NCBI GenBank assembly: GCA_016234115.1
Contig: JACRHD010000009.1
Coordinates: 1 to 64,000 of the forward strand
Reading direction: 5' to 3'
DNA: 64,000 bases
Source: Nitrospirota bacterium
Lineage (GTDB): Bacteria; Nitrospirota; Thermodesulfovibrionia; UBA6902
The notes under the pieces are model-generated. The model ran no database searches. It had not been told where the DNA came from and worked only from the letters and a program-made list of their open reading frames with translations. Positions 18,292 through 27,030 of this stretch are shown here, in pieces. The position numbers were made by a program, and so were the translations under genes. Numbering within the stretch: the first letter of the stretch is position 1; each line of letters begins with the position of its first letter.

Positions 18292-19997
18292 ACCGCGAAG
18301 CAGTAAAAATCACAAAGTCGGATTTGTTCGGCAAGATATTGCTCGACCTGAATCTGATAAATTCCGAGAAGCTCGAGATAGCGTTAAAAGAGCAGTCTTC
18401 CCAGGACAAAGACAACCGGCGAAGGCTGGGTGAAACACTGGTGGAGCTGGGTTTCGTATCGGAAGAGGACATGCTCGGCGCCCTCGCCCGGCAGCTCGGA
18501 CTGACGTATGTGAAATTCTCCGAATATCCCAAGCTGATTCCCGCTGCTTCATACCCTACGGTCAAATTCATGAAGCAGTACAAATTCGCGCCCATCGGGG
18601 TAAGTGACAGCGTCATGAAGATTACAATGGCCGACCCCCTCGACGAATATGTGCTCGAGGCGCTGCACAGTTTTACGGACAGGTCTCTGGAGATTTATCT
18701 GAGCAGTGAAAAGGACATCATGGAGGCGATCGAACAGTATTTCGGCAGCAACGTGCAGATGACGAGCATTATGGAGGGCATGAGGGAGGAAGACGCCGCG
18801 GAAGAGGGCATAGAGCTTCATGAGGACGTCCATCATCTCAGGGACATGGCGTTTGAGGCGCCTATCGTGAAATTAGTGAACATGCTCATCACCCGCGCTG
18901 TGGAGAGCAGGACCAGCGATATCCATATCGAGCCGTTTGAAAACAATGTGAAGGTGAGATACAGGATCGACGGCGCCCTCACGGACGTCGAATCTCTACC
19001 CAGACGCATACAGCCCGCGGTCATATCAAGGGTAAAAATCATGTCGCGGCTGAACATAGCTGAAAGAAGATTGCCCCAGGACGGAAGAATAAAACTGCGT
19101 GTCTCCGGAAGGGACATCGATCTCAGGGTTTCGAGCATCCCCACGATCTACGGCGAAAGCATAGTCATGAGGATCCTCGACAGCGGCACCGCCCTTGTGG
19201 TCCTGGAGCAGTTGGGCTTTCCCGAAGACACGGTGGAAAAATACAGAAAGGTGATCACGACCCCTTACGGGATGTTTCTCGTGACGGGGCCGACGGGAAG
19301 CGGAAAGACGACCACCCTTTACGCGTCCCTTAACCAGTTGAATTCCCCGGACAAGAAAATAATCACGATCGAAGACCCGATAGAATACCAGATTGAAGGC
19401 ATCAACCAGATACAGGTGAAGCCCCAGATCGGTCTCACATTTGCGAACGGGCTCAGGCATATCGTCCGTCAGGACCCGGATATCATCATGGTCGGCGAGA
19501 TCAGGGACGTCGAGACCGCGGAGATAGCCATTCATTCCGCCCTTACGGGGCATCTCGTCTTCAGCACCCTTCATACAAATGACGCTCCCGGGGCGGTGAC
19601 GAGGCTCCTGGACATGGGGATAGAGGGGTTTCTCGTATCGTCCTCTTTAATCGGCGTCCTCGCGCAAAGGCTTGTAAGAGTAATTTGCCCCAAATGCAAA
19701 GAACTCCTCCCCCCGGACAGGCAGGTCGAATTGCCGGGGCTGGACATAACCGCTTATCACGGGGCCGGGTGCGAAGACTGCAGATATACGGGGTATCGTG
19801 GAAGGACCGGAATTTTCGAGATGATGGCGGTTGACGGCGAGATGAGGCAGCTCATACTCGACAGGGTGAATGCGGATGTTATCAGGCAAAAGGCGGTCCG
19901 GAAAGGGATGCAGGTTTTAAGGGACTCCGGATGGCAGAAGGTCAAAGAGGGTGTGACGACCGTTGAGGAAGTATTAAGGGTCACGCAGGAAGGGTGA
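18288..19997 (+). CDS. gspE: Type II secretion ATPase GspE
   Basis: 569 residues, a cytoplasmic hexameric ATPase that powers pseudopilus assembly. The start overlaps the gspD stop (ATGA). An N-terminal MshEN-like domain (ILLDLNLINSEKLEIAL ... LGETLVELGFVSEEDM), which in relatives can bind c-di-GMP, precedes the catalytic core. The core has Walker A GPTGSGKTTT (about 333-342), an Asp box (ITIEDPIE), Walker B DPDIIMVGEIRD and a His box (STLHTND). The tetracysteine zinc element is present as CPKC ... CEDC (about 467-503), typical of GspE/PilB. c-di-GMP control is possible and would fit the HD-GYP gene at 38 kb, but is inferred only. Confidence 0.94.
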   Translation: MNREAVKITKSDLFGKILLDLNLINSEKLEIALKEQSSQDKDNRRRLGETLVELGFVSEEDMLGALARQLGLTYVKFSEYPKLIPAASYPTVKFMKQYKFAPIGVSDSVMKITMADPLDEYVLEALHSFTDRSLEIYLSSEKDIMEAIEQYFGSNVQMTSIMEGMREEDAAEEGIELHEDVHHLRDMAFEAPIVKLVNMLITRAVESRTSDIHIEPFENNVKVRYRIDGALTDVESLPRRIQPAVISRVKIMSRLNIAERRLPQDGRIKLRVSGRDIDLRVSSIPTIYGESIVMRILDSGTALVVLEQLGFPEDTVEKYRKVITTPYGMFLVTGPTGSGKTTTLYASLNQLNSPDKKIITIEDPIEYQIEGINQIQVKPQIGLTFANGLRHIVRQDPDIIMVGEIRDVETAEIAIHSALTGHLVFSTLHTNDAPGAVTRLLDMGIEGFLVSSSLIGVLAQRLVRVICPKCKELLPPDRQVELPGLDITAYHGAGCEDCRYTGYRGRTGIFEMMAVDGEMRQLILDRVNADVIRQKAVRKGMQVLRDSGWQKVKEGVTTVEEVLRVTQEG

Positions 19998-20006
19998 TGA
20001 AAAAAT

Positions 20007-20429
20007 ATCCACAGATTACGCAGATTGCACAGCTTAATAAAATTGGTTCTTCCGGGAATTGTGCGGGTAAGCACCGTCATTCCCGTGCCTAAAGCACCTA
20101 CTGTTGGCAGTCAGTAAGCGGGAATCCAGTGGATATAAATGATTTTCTTTTAAAAGAGTAGATGATAATAAAGTTTGTTCAATGAAGATGGGGCTTAAAG
20201 AGCGGGAAAGGCGGAAGCAATTGCTTCTTTAAGAGCTGGATTACCGATTAAAAACTTCGGGAATGACGGTTAATATATGCTTTTTCACAGGAAAGCCAGA
20301 AGAACCATAAAATTAAGGGTTATTCCTGATATGGGTAAAAGAAACATATTAACACTAAGACGCTGAGGAACGAAAAAAAGTCTCTATGTTTAAATTAAGA
20401 AATCTGTGTGATCTGCGTGATCTGCGGAT
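20007..20429. repeat. Inverted-repeat-flanked insertion between gspE and gspF
   Basis: Arms at 20007-20032 and 20404-20429 (ATCCACAGATTACGCAGATT type, and its complement) match in 22 of 26 positions and enclose the element at 20045-20306. Its right arm ends 17 bp before the gspF start. The stretch 19998-20446 holds no gene. Confidence 0.7.
20045..20306. mobile_element. MITE-like element, copy 1 (262 bp)
   Basis: Ends in GGTTCTTCC and GGAAGAACC-like inverted termini, with a second inner pair CCGTCATTCCCG / CGGGAATGACGG. Copy 2 (28283-28521) is nearly identical over its whole length apart from a 22-bp module (GTGCCTAAAGCACCTACTG) present only here. That module also occurs in opposite orientation at 51780-51818. 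Copy 3 (62639-62812) has only the inner part. No reading frame for a transposase is present, so movement would need a helper in trans. Confidence 0.75.
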
Positions 20430-20446
20430 TTATTCAATGGATTAAT

Positions 20447-21664
20447 ATGGAAACGTATTACTACGAGGCGACGACGCGGGACGGCAATATCGTAACCGGC
20501 ACCCTTGAGGTGGCGAGTGAGCGTCTTGCCGTGGACCGCATTCAGGACATGGGATATTTCCCCCTGAAGATCAGCAAGTCCGTCAGGCGTGAAAATTACT
20601 TCAGCCTCTTATTGTCGTCCGTAAAAAACAGGATAACTACAAAGGACGTGGCCATTTTTACTTACCAGACGGGCGTGCTGCTTGAGGCCGGTTTTACGCT
20701 CGATAAATCGCTTTCCATACTGACCGAGCTGACGGAAAAAGACAGCATGAAGGAGCTTATCCGGGACATCCTTTCGCAGATAAAGGGGGGCAGGTCTTTT
20801 TCGGATTCATTACTGAAATATCCTTCCGTGTTTCCCCTGTTTTACGTGAATATGATTAAGGCCGGTGAAGCAGGCGGATTTCTCGAAAGCACGATCTCCC
20901 GTATGACGGATTACCTTGAGAATTCCGAGAAGCTGAGGGAGGAGGTCCGCTCGGCCCTCATTTATCCGCTTATCCTTTCTTTCGTCGGAGGGGCCGCCGT
21001 AGTGGTGCTCCTGACATTCGTGGTCCCGCAGTTTTCAAAGATATTTACCGACATGGGGCGCGACCTTCCGCTGCCTACCGTCATATTGCTGGCCGTAAGC
21101 GGGGCGCTGGTAAAGTACTGGTGGGCGCTGGTCCTTTTGACCGGCGTCGGAGTCTTTACGATAAAAAGATATGTAGACAGCGAGGAGGGCAGACGCAAAT
21201 GGGACGGGATGAAATTCAGCCTCCCCATATTCGGAAAACTGTTCAGGGAGACCGCGGTTTCGCGGTTTGCCAGGACATTAGGGACCCTCCTTGGAAGCGG
21301 GGTGCCCATATTGAACGCGCTGCAGATAGTGAAGGGGACCCTTGGAAGCGACAAAATATCCGAGATAATATCGAGCGTAAGAGAGTCCGTCAGGAAAGGG
21401 CGTGGACTTTCGGAGCCGTTGAGGAACAGCAATATAATTCCGCCGCTCGCCGTCCATATGGTGACCGTCGGCGAAGAGACCGGAAAGCTGGACGAGATGC
21501 TTATCAAGATCGCCGACCGGTTCGACCTGGAAGTGAGGACTACCGTCAAGCGCCTTCTTTCCATGCTGGAGCCCGCGCTGATTCTGATTATGGGGCTTAT
21601 GGTCGGTTTTATCGTCGTTGCGATGCTTACGGCCATATTCAGCATTAATGAATTGCCGTTTTAA
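20447..21664 (+). CDS. gspF: Type II secretion inner-membrane platform protein GspF
   Basis: 405 residues from ATG 20447 (METYYYEATTRDGN is the family start). The 20408 start lies in the inverted-repeat arm. Two GspF/PilC domains are present (about 65-190 and 268-390: VAIFTYQTGVLLEAG, then FARTLGTLLGSGVPILNAL), each ending in Glu/Gly motifs (IKAGEAGG, TVGEETGK). Three membrane segments lie at about 170-195, 215-240 and 375-400. It interacts with GspE, L and M as the inner-membrane platform. No good ribosome site precedes it, and a 449-bp repeat insertion separates it from gspE. The upstream part of the operon may therefore be transcribed or translated differently from here on. Confidence 0.92.
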   Translation: METYYYEATTRDGNIVTGTLEVASERLAVDRIQDMGYFPLKISKSVRRENYFSLLLSSVKNRITTKDVAIFTYQTGVLLEAGFTLDKSLSILTELTEKDSMKELIRDILSQIKGGRSFSDSLLKYPSVFPLFYVNMIKAGEAGGFLESTISRMTDYLENSEKLREEVRSALIYPLILSFVGGAAVVVLLTFVVPQFSKIFTDMGRDLPLPTVILLAVSGALVKYWWALVLLTGVGVFTIKRYVDSEEGRRKWDGMKFSLPIFGKLFRETAVSRFARTLGTLLGSGVPILNALQIVKGTLGSDKISEIISSVRESVRKGRGLSEPLRNSNIIPPLAVHMVTVGEETGKLDEMLIKIADRFDLEVRTTVKRLLSMLEPALILIMGLMVGFIVVAMLTAIFSINELPF

Positions 21665-21665
21665 A

Positions 21666-21731
21666 AATACAGGGTCCAGGGGCCGGGGACCGGGAAAGTC
21701 GTGGATCCCGGACCCTTGACCCCGGACCCTT
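21666..21731. repeat. Inverted heptamer repeat (GGGTCCA/GGGTCCG type)
   Basis: About four GGGTCCA/GGGGCCG units, a short spacer and their inverted copies (GGACCCTTGACCCCGGACCC) form a long imperfect hairpin between gspF and gspG. Confidence 0.8.
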
Positions 21732-21754
21732 TAAAAGATGATATGGAGGATACA

Positions 21755-22204
21755 ATGAACACTGAAAACAGAATGAAGATGTTAAGATGTCGCCGGGGCT
21801 TCACGCTCATCGAGCTCATGGTCGTTATGATAATTCTCGGGATGTTGGCCGCGCTCGTGGTCCCGAGGATGTTCGGCAGGATAGGACAGGCCAAGCAGAA
21901 GGCGGCCTATGCCCAGATAGAGCTTTTCGGGACTGCCCTCGATTCCTTCCGTCTCGACGTCGGCCGTTATCCTACGTCTGCCGAAGGCCTCGACGCCCTT
22001 ATCAGCCAGGTTTCAGGCGCCGACGACTGGAACGGCCCGTATCTGAAGAAGAACGAGATCCCCCCCGATCCATGGAACAATCCGTACCATTATGAATCTC
22101 CCGGCAGAAACGGAGATTATGACCTGTATTCCTATGGGGCCGACAACGCGGAGGGCGGTGATGGAGAAGATGAAGATATCGTCAGTTGGAAGTCGTCAAG
22201 ATAA
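21755..22204 (+). CDS. gspG: Major pseudopilin GspG
   Basis: 149 residues from ATG 21755, which has GGAGG 6 nt upstream. The frame opening at 21701 is translated repeat. Prepilin peptidase site RRG^FTLIELM with Glu at +5, then the long hydrophobic helix. The GspG core follows: KAAYAQIELFGTALDSFRLD, GRYPTSAEGLDAL, PPDPWNNPYHYESPG and a calcium-binding Asp-rich end. Main subunit of the pseudopilus in the periplasm. Its 3' end overlaps the start of gspH by 44 nt. The prepilin peptidase GspO/PilD needed for processing is not in this window. Confidence 0.95.
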   Translation: MNTENRMKMLRCRRGFTLIELMVVMIILGMLAALVVPRMFGRIGQAKQKAAYAQIELFGTALDSFRLDVGRYPTSAEGLDALISQVSGADDWNGPYLKKNEIPPDPWNNPYHYESPGRNGDYDLYSYGADNAEGGDGEDEDIVSWKSSR

Positions 22205-22751
22205 GATTCAAGATTCAACATTCAACATTCAGGATGCGGGATCAATGGTGAATTCCCGCAAAGCGGGAGCGGGCTTCACCCTTATTGAGCTTATTATCGT
22301 CCTGATTATAATAGGACTCGCGTCCGGGGTCGTCGGCCTTGTCATCAGCAGGAGCTCGGGCAATTTTGAGTTAAAGAGCATTTCCAAGGAACTGTCGGCG
22401 GTCATGAGGCTTGCCCGAAACCGGGCGATTACAGAAAAGAGGACCTACTGCTTCGTCATAGATATAAATGAGAGAATGTATAATCTTTCTACGGATAAAA
22501 GAGAAGATGATAAAGATAAAGAGGATACGGACGATAATGAAAAAATCATACGGGTGGTGAATAAGCCTTTTCCTAAAGACCTGCAGATGTCGGTAATGGG
22601 CGGCGATTCGGATTCTCAGATTATAGAATTCTTTGCCGACGGCAGCTCGACAGGGGGGGTAATAGAGGTCTCCGGCGAGAAAGGAGCGGTATATCATATA
22701 ACCGTAAACCGGATTACCGGAAGGGTCGATGTGGAGCGGGGGGAGAGTTAA
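22161..22751 (+). CDS. gspH: Minor pseudopilin GspH with an unusually long leader
   Basis: 196 residues from ATG 22161, chosen because GGAGG lies 6 nt upstream inside gspG. ATG 22245 would give a normal 10-residue leader but has a poorer site. Cleavage is at AGAG^FTLIELIIVLIII. The mature part has the GspH pattern (KELSAVMRLARNRAITEKRTYCFVID ... IEFFADGSSTGG). The predicted leader of 38 residues is largely a translated heptamer repeat (KIQDSTFNIQDAG). Ordinary leaders have 6-25 residues. A hairpin CCCGC-AAA-GCGGG codes for the residues just before the cut site. GspH belongs to the pseudopilus tip complex (H-I-J-K). Confidence 0.85.
   Translation: MEKMKISSVGSRQDKIQDSTFNIQDAGSMVNSRKAGAGFTLIELIIVLIIIGLASGVVGLVISRSSGNFELKSISKELSAVMRLARNRAITEKRTYCFVIDINERMYNLSTDKREDDKDKEDTDDNEKIIRVVNKPFPKDLQMSVMGGDSDSQIIEFFADGSSTGGVIEVSGEKGAVYHITVNRITGRVDVERGES
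22202..22233 (+). repeat. Heptamer repeat coding for the gspH leader
   Basis: AAGATTC and AACATTC units in tandem start at the gspG stop codon and are read in frame into the gspH leader. Confidence 0.8.
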
Positions 22752-23212
22752 TGATTCAAAATTCAAGATTCAAGATTCAAGATTCAAGAGCTAAAAAATC
22801 CTCAGTTTTGAATTTTGAATCTTCAATGTTGAATTGCCGCGAAGCGGGAGGCTTCACCCTGATCGAGGTGATCGTTGCGATTGTTATTCTGAGCATCAGC
22901 CTCGTGCTGGTCATGCAGTTGTTTGCGGGGGGGCTGAGGGCGGCAAGGACGTCCGGCGATTATTCGCGCGCGGTCCTTCATGCCAAGGACAAGATGGGCG
23001 AGCTGCTTGAAAATCCCGTCAGTGAAACGGGCTCCTTCGACGACGGCTATGAATGGGAGACGGAGGTGCAGAATTATAAGGAGTTCGAGGATGTGAAAAT
23101 GACGTTAATGGAATTGAAAGTGAGAGTCAAATGGGACGACGCCCTGAAAAACCCCCGTACCGTGGAGCTCGTCGGCCTGAAGGCGGTTTCAGATGAAGAA
23201 GAAAACTTATAA
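22751..23212 (+). CDS. gspI: Minor pseudopilin GspI with a repeat-derived long leader
   Basis: 153 residues. The ATG shares one base with the gspH stop (TAATG), and GGGGAG sits just upstream, so the long form is favoured. The internal ATG at 22826 would give a 9-residue leader. The cut site is CREAGG^FTLIEVIVAIVIL, Glu at +5 present. The mature GspI core includes RAVLHAKDKMGELLENP and a C-terminal beta part ending in VKWDD. The 34-residue leader is coded by heptamer repeats in direct and then inverted order (FKIQDSRAKKSSVLNFESS). The peptide just before the cut (REAGG) matches that of gspJ and nearly that of gspH. Member of the pseudopilus tip with H, J and K. Confidence 0.88.
   Translation: MIQNSRFKIQDSRAKKSSVLNFESSMLNCREAGGFTLIEVIVAIVILSISLVLVMQLFAGGLRAARTSGDYSRAVLHAKDKMGELLENPVSETGSFDDGYEWETEVQNYKEFEDVKMTLMELKVRVKWDDALKNPRTVELVGLKAVSDEEENL
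22754..22831 (+). repeat. Inverted heptamer repeat coding for the gspI leader
   Basis: TCAAGAT/TCAAAAT units in direct order, a 16-bp spacer, then TTTTGAA/TTGAATC units in inverted order, all inside the gspI frame. Confidence 0.8.
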
Positions 23213-23909
23213 CATAATTCAAGATTCCGGATTCAAGATTCAAGACGCGGGATTGAAAAAGTTCTCGATATTGAATTTTGAATATTCAATTTTGAAGTCC
23301 CGCGAGGCGGGAGGATTCACCCTCCTTGAGCTCATAATCGCGATAACGATTCTGACCATGATCACCTTGATCATCGGCAGCGGCTTCCGGTTAGGCATTC
23401 AGGCCTGGGAAAAGGGGGAGAAGGCGACGGGCGAGGCGCAGAGGCTGAGGGTCCTGTCGAGCCTGTTTTCCCAGCAGATCGCGTCTATCTATCCGTATAG
23501 AATGAAGCTCGAAGACGAGGACGAGCCTGTAGTGGTGTTCAAGGGGGAGCCGGATTCAATGGTCTTTGTCACTACGCTTGCCAACTCCTCATTCGGGGGG
23601 TTCAAGTGGGTTAAATACATATACAGGGACGGAGATCTTTTATATAAGGAAGGATTGCTTCCGGACAAGAAACTGGAAGAGCATATCAAGAAAGATGAAG
23701 AAATAATTGATCCCGGTATCGGAGAGGTCACGTTCGCTTATCGCGACGTTGAGGGGGACTGGGAGGATGAGTGGGATTACGGTAAAGAGCTTCCCGCGGC
23801 AGTGAGGGTGGAATTGCCGGACCGGCAGCCGTTCGTTATCGCGGTCCCCATGGGAAAGGAAAAGAAAGAGGAACTCGAGCCGAATGAGCCCGTCGGGAAG
23901 GTCCTGTAA
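23193..23909 (+). CDS. gspJ: Minor pseudopilin GspJ with a repeat-derived long leader
   Basis: 238 residues. The ATG lies inside the 3' end of gspI (20-nt overlap) behind AAGGCGG. The cut site is REAGG^FTLLELIIAITIL. The mature part has the GspJ features EAQRLRVLSSLFSQQI, DSMVFVT and a C-terminal VRVELPD. The 41-residue leader again reads through heptamer units in both orientations (FKIQDAGLKKFSILNFEYS). It is thus the third pseudopilin in a row whose leader contains the same repeat. GspJ is part of the H-I-J-K tip that contacts substrate and GspC/GspD. Confidence 0.88.
   Translation: MKKKTYNIIQDSGFKIQDAGLKKFSILNFEYSILKSREAGGFTLLELIIAITILTMITLIIGSGFRLGIQAWEKGEKATGEAQRLRVLSSLFSQQIASIYPYRMKLEDEDEPVVVFKGEPDSMVFVTTLANSSFGGFKWVKYIYRDGDLLYKEGLLPDKKLEEHIKKDEEIIDPGIGEVTFAYRDVEGDWEDEWDYGKELPAAVRVELPDRQPFVIAVPMGKEKKEELEPNEPVGKVL
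23213..23297 (+). repeat. Inverted heptamer repeat coding for the gspJ leader
   Basis: AATTCAAGATTC units followed by inverted TTGAATTTTGAATATTC units, read in frame. It ends in a CCCGC ... GCGGG hairpin just before the prepilin cut site. Confidence 0.8.
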
Positions 23910-23913
23910 TTTA

Positions 23914-24843
23914 ATGAGAAAGGTCTTTCATAAAAATCAGGACGGCGGGGTCGCGCTCGTGCTTGTCATCTGGATTATCGTCGTCCTCATTGCGATAGTG
24001 GGGGAGTTTTCATATTCCATGAGGACTGAGATCAATATTGCAAGGAACTTCAAGGAAGAAGAAGAGGCGTATAATCTGGCCCTTTCCGGGATTGAGCAGG
24101 CCAGGGCGGAGGTCCTTACCGCCAAAGACCTTTCAAGAATGTTCATGAACGAGGAAGATGTTCTTGTGCTCGATCCTGACGCCGCGGAACCGCCGGCAAG
24201 GAATACCGAGCTGGGCAGGGGGAGATTCGAATATGTCATTACGGACGAAGAAGGCAAGATGAATATCAATAAGGTTTCACGGGACCAGATAAGGGCCCTG
24301 TTTAATGAAACAGTCGGTGAGATCGAGGACATCGACACGGTCCTTGATTCAATTGAGGACTGGATAGACGACGATGTGCTCGACGGCCCCGACCTCCACC
24401 GCGCAAGCGGCGCCGAAGATGATTATTACGAAGAGCTGGACAGGCCTTACAGCGCAAAGGACGGCCCGTTCGATTCCCCGGAAGAGCTGCTTCTTGTCAA
24501 AGGCATGACCCCGGAGTTTTTCCAGGGGTCTCGGGAGGTCGGCGAGGAAGGGGAGTATGAAGGAGTCGGGAAATACCTGACCGTCTACGGCACGGGCGCC
24601 GTAAATACAAGGACCGCCCCGAAGACCGTCCTTGAAATCATGTATCCGGGTCAGGCGGACAGTATTATGGAACAACGGAAATCAGGCGCCCCGACAGCCG
24701 GCGGCGGGGCCGTGTCGAAATTTTTCAGGATCGTCTCTACCGGCTACAGCGCGGACGGAGAGATCAGGAGGACCATCAGGACGATATTTAAAAAAAATAT
24801 GGACAAACTGGAGACTGTGTACTGGAATGACAACACCGTTTGA
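23914..24843 (+). CDS. gspK: Minor pseudopilin GspK
   Basis: 309 residues from ATG 23914, five bases after the gspJ frame ends. The leader is short (MRKVFHKNQDGG) before GVALVLVIWIIVVLIAI. As in other GspK proteins the +5 Glu is missing. The large alpha-helical insert is seen in INKVSRDQIRALFNETVGE ... IEDWIDDDVLDGPD, followed by FDSPEELLLVKGMTPE and NTRTAPKTVLEIMYPG. GspK caps the pseudopilus tip. Unlike gspH/I/J, this leader carries no heptamer repeat. Confidence 0.9.
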   Translation: MRKVFHKNQDGGVALVLVIWIIVVLIAIVGEFSYSMRTEINIARNFKEEEEAYNLALSGIEQARAEVLTAKDLSRMFMNEEDVLVLDPDAAEPPARNTELGRGRFEYVITDEEGKMNINKVSRDQIRALFNETVGEIEDIDTVLDSIEDWIDDDVLDGPDLHRASGAEDDYYEELDRPYSAKDGPFDSPEELLLVKGMTPEFFQGSREVGEEGEYEGVGKYLTVYGTGAVNTRTAPKTVLEIMYPGQADSIMEQRKSGAPTAGGGAVSKFFRIVSTGYSADGEIRRTIRTIFKKNMDKLETVYWNDNTV

Positions 24844-26404
24844 GAAAATGTTCGGGACCTTTTTAGGCGTCGAGTTCAGGGAGGACTCCCTCGTCGTTTC
24901 ATTTATGAAAAACGGCATCGCGGGGATGCGTATGCTTTCATCGTCGACGTTCCCTTTGAAGACCGATGATATCAGTCTTGCCGAGATCAGGGGATACATC
25001 AACCGGCTGGGTATAAAACCCGCAAGGGTGTTTGTAAGCATACCGGACAAATGGGCGATTACCCAGTTCGCCGGGATACCTTCGATAAAAGGAAAAGGCA
25101 AAGACACCCTGTCAAACCTTATGCGGTTTGAGATAGAGCGGCACATCCCTTTCAATATCGAGGAGGTCAACTGCGATTTTCTCGTGCTCGATGAAAAAGA
25201 CAAGGCGTATTCCGTCGCCTTTGTCGCCGTTCAGAAAGAGAAAATGGACTACGTTTCGGAATATCTTGAAAAGCTCTCCCTGCGGCCGGACACGGTCATG
25301 CCCTCATCATTTGCGGTCCTGAATGCCGTTGAGCTGTGCGGCGTCACGGCAGGCGGGCTGCCGGAGGTCCTGGGGATAGGACGGAAATCCGGCGTCCTCG
25401 GGAAGAAAGGCCTGATAAATATCTCCGTATACCTCAGCGGAATGCATGCTTGCATGTCGGTGCTGAAAGACGGCCTTTACGCGTATCACAGGTCTTTTGC
25501 CTACAGTCCGGACCAGGGGCCTGAGGCGTTTATCAGCGACCTCTCCGGTTATACGGCCGACATCAGGTCGAGATATTCTTCAGAGCGGCTGAATGCGCTG
25601 ATACTGTCGGGCGACCTGTCTTTTCTTGAGGACCGTATCGACGAATTGAAGGAGAAGACCGGCTCGAATATTATTACTCCCGCCCGCGTCGCCGGATTTT
25701 TCAGGGGTGCCGGGAAGAAAGACGTAAACATGCTTCCGGCTTCGATAGGGGCCTGTCTCGGAGGGCTCGGGCTTGCGACATACACCGTCAATCTGCTGCC
25801 GCACAAAATGGAATATGAGGAGACAAGAGCCGTTCCGGTGAGCACCGGAATATTGCTGGCGCTGGCGCTTGTATTCGTTTCAGGGATATTTGCCGTCGAT
25901 GCCGTTAAAAGGAAAAGACATCTCGAGAAAATAGAAGCGGAGCTTACAAAGAACGCGCCCGTCATAACCGGGATTGAACAGCTTTCCTCCGATATAAAGG
26001 GCATTCAGGGACAGCTTGAGGCGCTGGGTAATTTAAAAGAGAGGGAGATTGCGCTCGAACTTCTGAAGGAGATTTCCGGGCTCCTGCCGAAGGAGGCGTG
26101 GATAACAAATTTCGAGTATAAGGTTTTTGAGCTTAAGGACAATAAGAAAGAGATCGGGGAACTCGTCCTGAGCGGCTACGCGTCTTCCTCCGCCGCTCTC
26201 ATACCTCTTCTGGAAGATTCCCCTTATCTTGAAAAAGTGGCCTTTGTAGGACCCGTCAAAAAGACCGGCGACAAGGAGCAGTTTAAATTAAACGCCCAGA
26301 TAGTCCTGCCTGCCCGGCCTGGAAAGAAGGCGGAAGAGGGGAAAGCCCCCGCCGGCACTGATACGAAGCCGGCTGTTGAGGAATTACAACATGAAAATAA
26401 GTGA
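24827..26404 (+). CDS. gspL: Type II secretion protein GspL (PilM-like and PilN-like parts in one chain)
   Basis: 525 residues from ATG 24827, overlapping gspK by 17 nt. The longer frame upstream is a shadow of gspK. Residues about 1-320 form an actin-like cytoplasmic domain related to PilM (FLGVEFREDSLVVSF ... FVSIPDKWAITQFAGIP ... LSNLMRFEIERHIPFN), which binds the GspE N-terminus. One membrane segment lies at about 340-360 (GILLALALVFVSGIFAV). The periplasmic part resembles PilN/GspL (KEISGLLPKEAWITNFEY). The chain anchors the ATPase to the inner-membrane platform. It overlaps gspM. Confidence 0.87.
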   Translation: MTTPFEKMFGTFLGVEFREDSLVVSFMKNGIAGMRMLSSSTFPLKTDDISLAEIRGYINRLGIKPARVFVSIPDKWAITQFAGIPSIKGKGKDTLSNLMRFEIERHIPFNIEEVNCDFLVLDEKDKAYSVAFVAVQKEKMDYVSEYLEKLSLRPDTVMPSSFAVLNAVELCGVTAGGLPEVLGIGRKSGVLGKKGLINISVYLSGMHACMSVLKDGLYAYHRSFAYSPDQGPEAFISDLSGYTADIRSRYSSERLNALILSGDLSFLEDRIDELKEKTGSNIITPARVAGFFRGAGKKDVNMLPASIGACLGGLGLATYTVNLLPHKMEYEETRAVPVSTGILLALALVFVSGIFAVDAVKRKRHLEKIEAELTKNAPVITGIEQLSSDIKGIQGQLEALGNLKEREIALELLKEISGLLPKEAWITNFEYKVFELKDNKKEIGELVLSGYASSSAALIPLLEDSPYLEKVAFVGPVKKTGDKEQFKLNAQIVLPARPGKKAEEGKAPAGTDTKPAVEELQHENK

Positions 26405-27029
26405 CAGGGAAAAGAAATTTTTATTGATCGGCGGCTTCGCGGTGTTTGCCGTTTTAATTTATTACGCTTATTCCATGTATGCGGACTATAAGAAGCGCAC
26501 CGCCGATTTCTCCGATGCCAGGCTGGTGATGCTTGAAAAGCAGTTGAAGCGTATATCCGGAAAAGATGACGTCGAAAAGAATCTCGAGGAAATCAGGAAG
26601 GCGCTTGAGGTAAAGGAAAAGGCGGTCCTCCAGGGCGACAAGCCGCCTGTCGCCGCGGCGGAGCTTTCAAGGCTGCTCAGGGAGGCGGCGTCCGCACAGG
26701 GCGTCAATATAGCATTGGAGCGCACACTGAACCCTTCGGACTTCAGTTATTATATTGCCGTTCCCGTGGAGATAGGGTTTACCGCGACGACGGAAAAATT
26801 GAAAGGGATACTGTACAGCCTGAAGATATCGCCCTTTCTGCTGACGGTCCCGGAGATCAAGATCAGGGTCACCAACGTCACAAAGCCCGTCGATATTTAC
26901 ACTACTCTGGTCGTTACGGGATATATCAAGAGGCCTTCCGAGATGGCGACGGAAGATGCTGAAAAAGAAACAGGCGCCGATAAGAGTAAAGGTAAAGTAA
27001 AAGAGAAGACGGAAGAGAAAGAAATTTAA
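26391..27029 (+). CDS. gspM: Type II secretion protein GspM (PilO-like)
   Basis: 212 residues from ATG 26391 (MKISDREKKFLLIGGF), inside the end of gspL. Short cytoplasmic N-terminus, one membrane helix (about 10-27), a coiled coil (about 35-85: KQLKRISGKDDVEKNLEEI) and a ferredoxin-like periplasmic domain (VPVEIGFTATTEKLKGILY). This is the GspM/PilO layout. The last about 25 residues are charged Lys/Glu repeats of no known role. Partner of GspL. Sequence identity in this family is low, so the call rests on layout and position. Confidence 0.82.
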   Translation: MKISDREKKFLLIGGFAVFAVLIYYAYSMYADYKKRTADFSDARLVMLEKQLKRISGKDDVEKNLEEIRKALEVKEKAVLQGDKPPVAAAELSRLLREAASAQGVNIALERTLNPSDFSYYIAVPVEIGFTATTEKLKGILYSLKISPFLLTVPEIKIRVTNVTKPVDIYTTLVVTGYIKRPSEMATEDAEKETGADKSKGKVKEKTEEKEI

Positions 27030-27030
27030 T

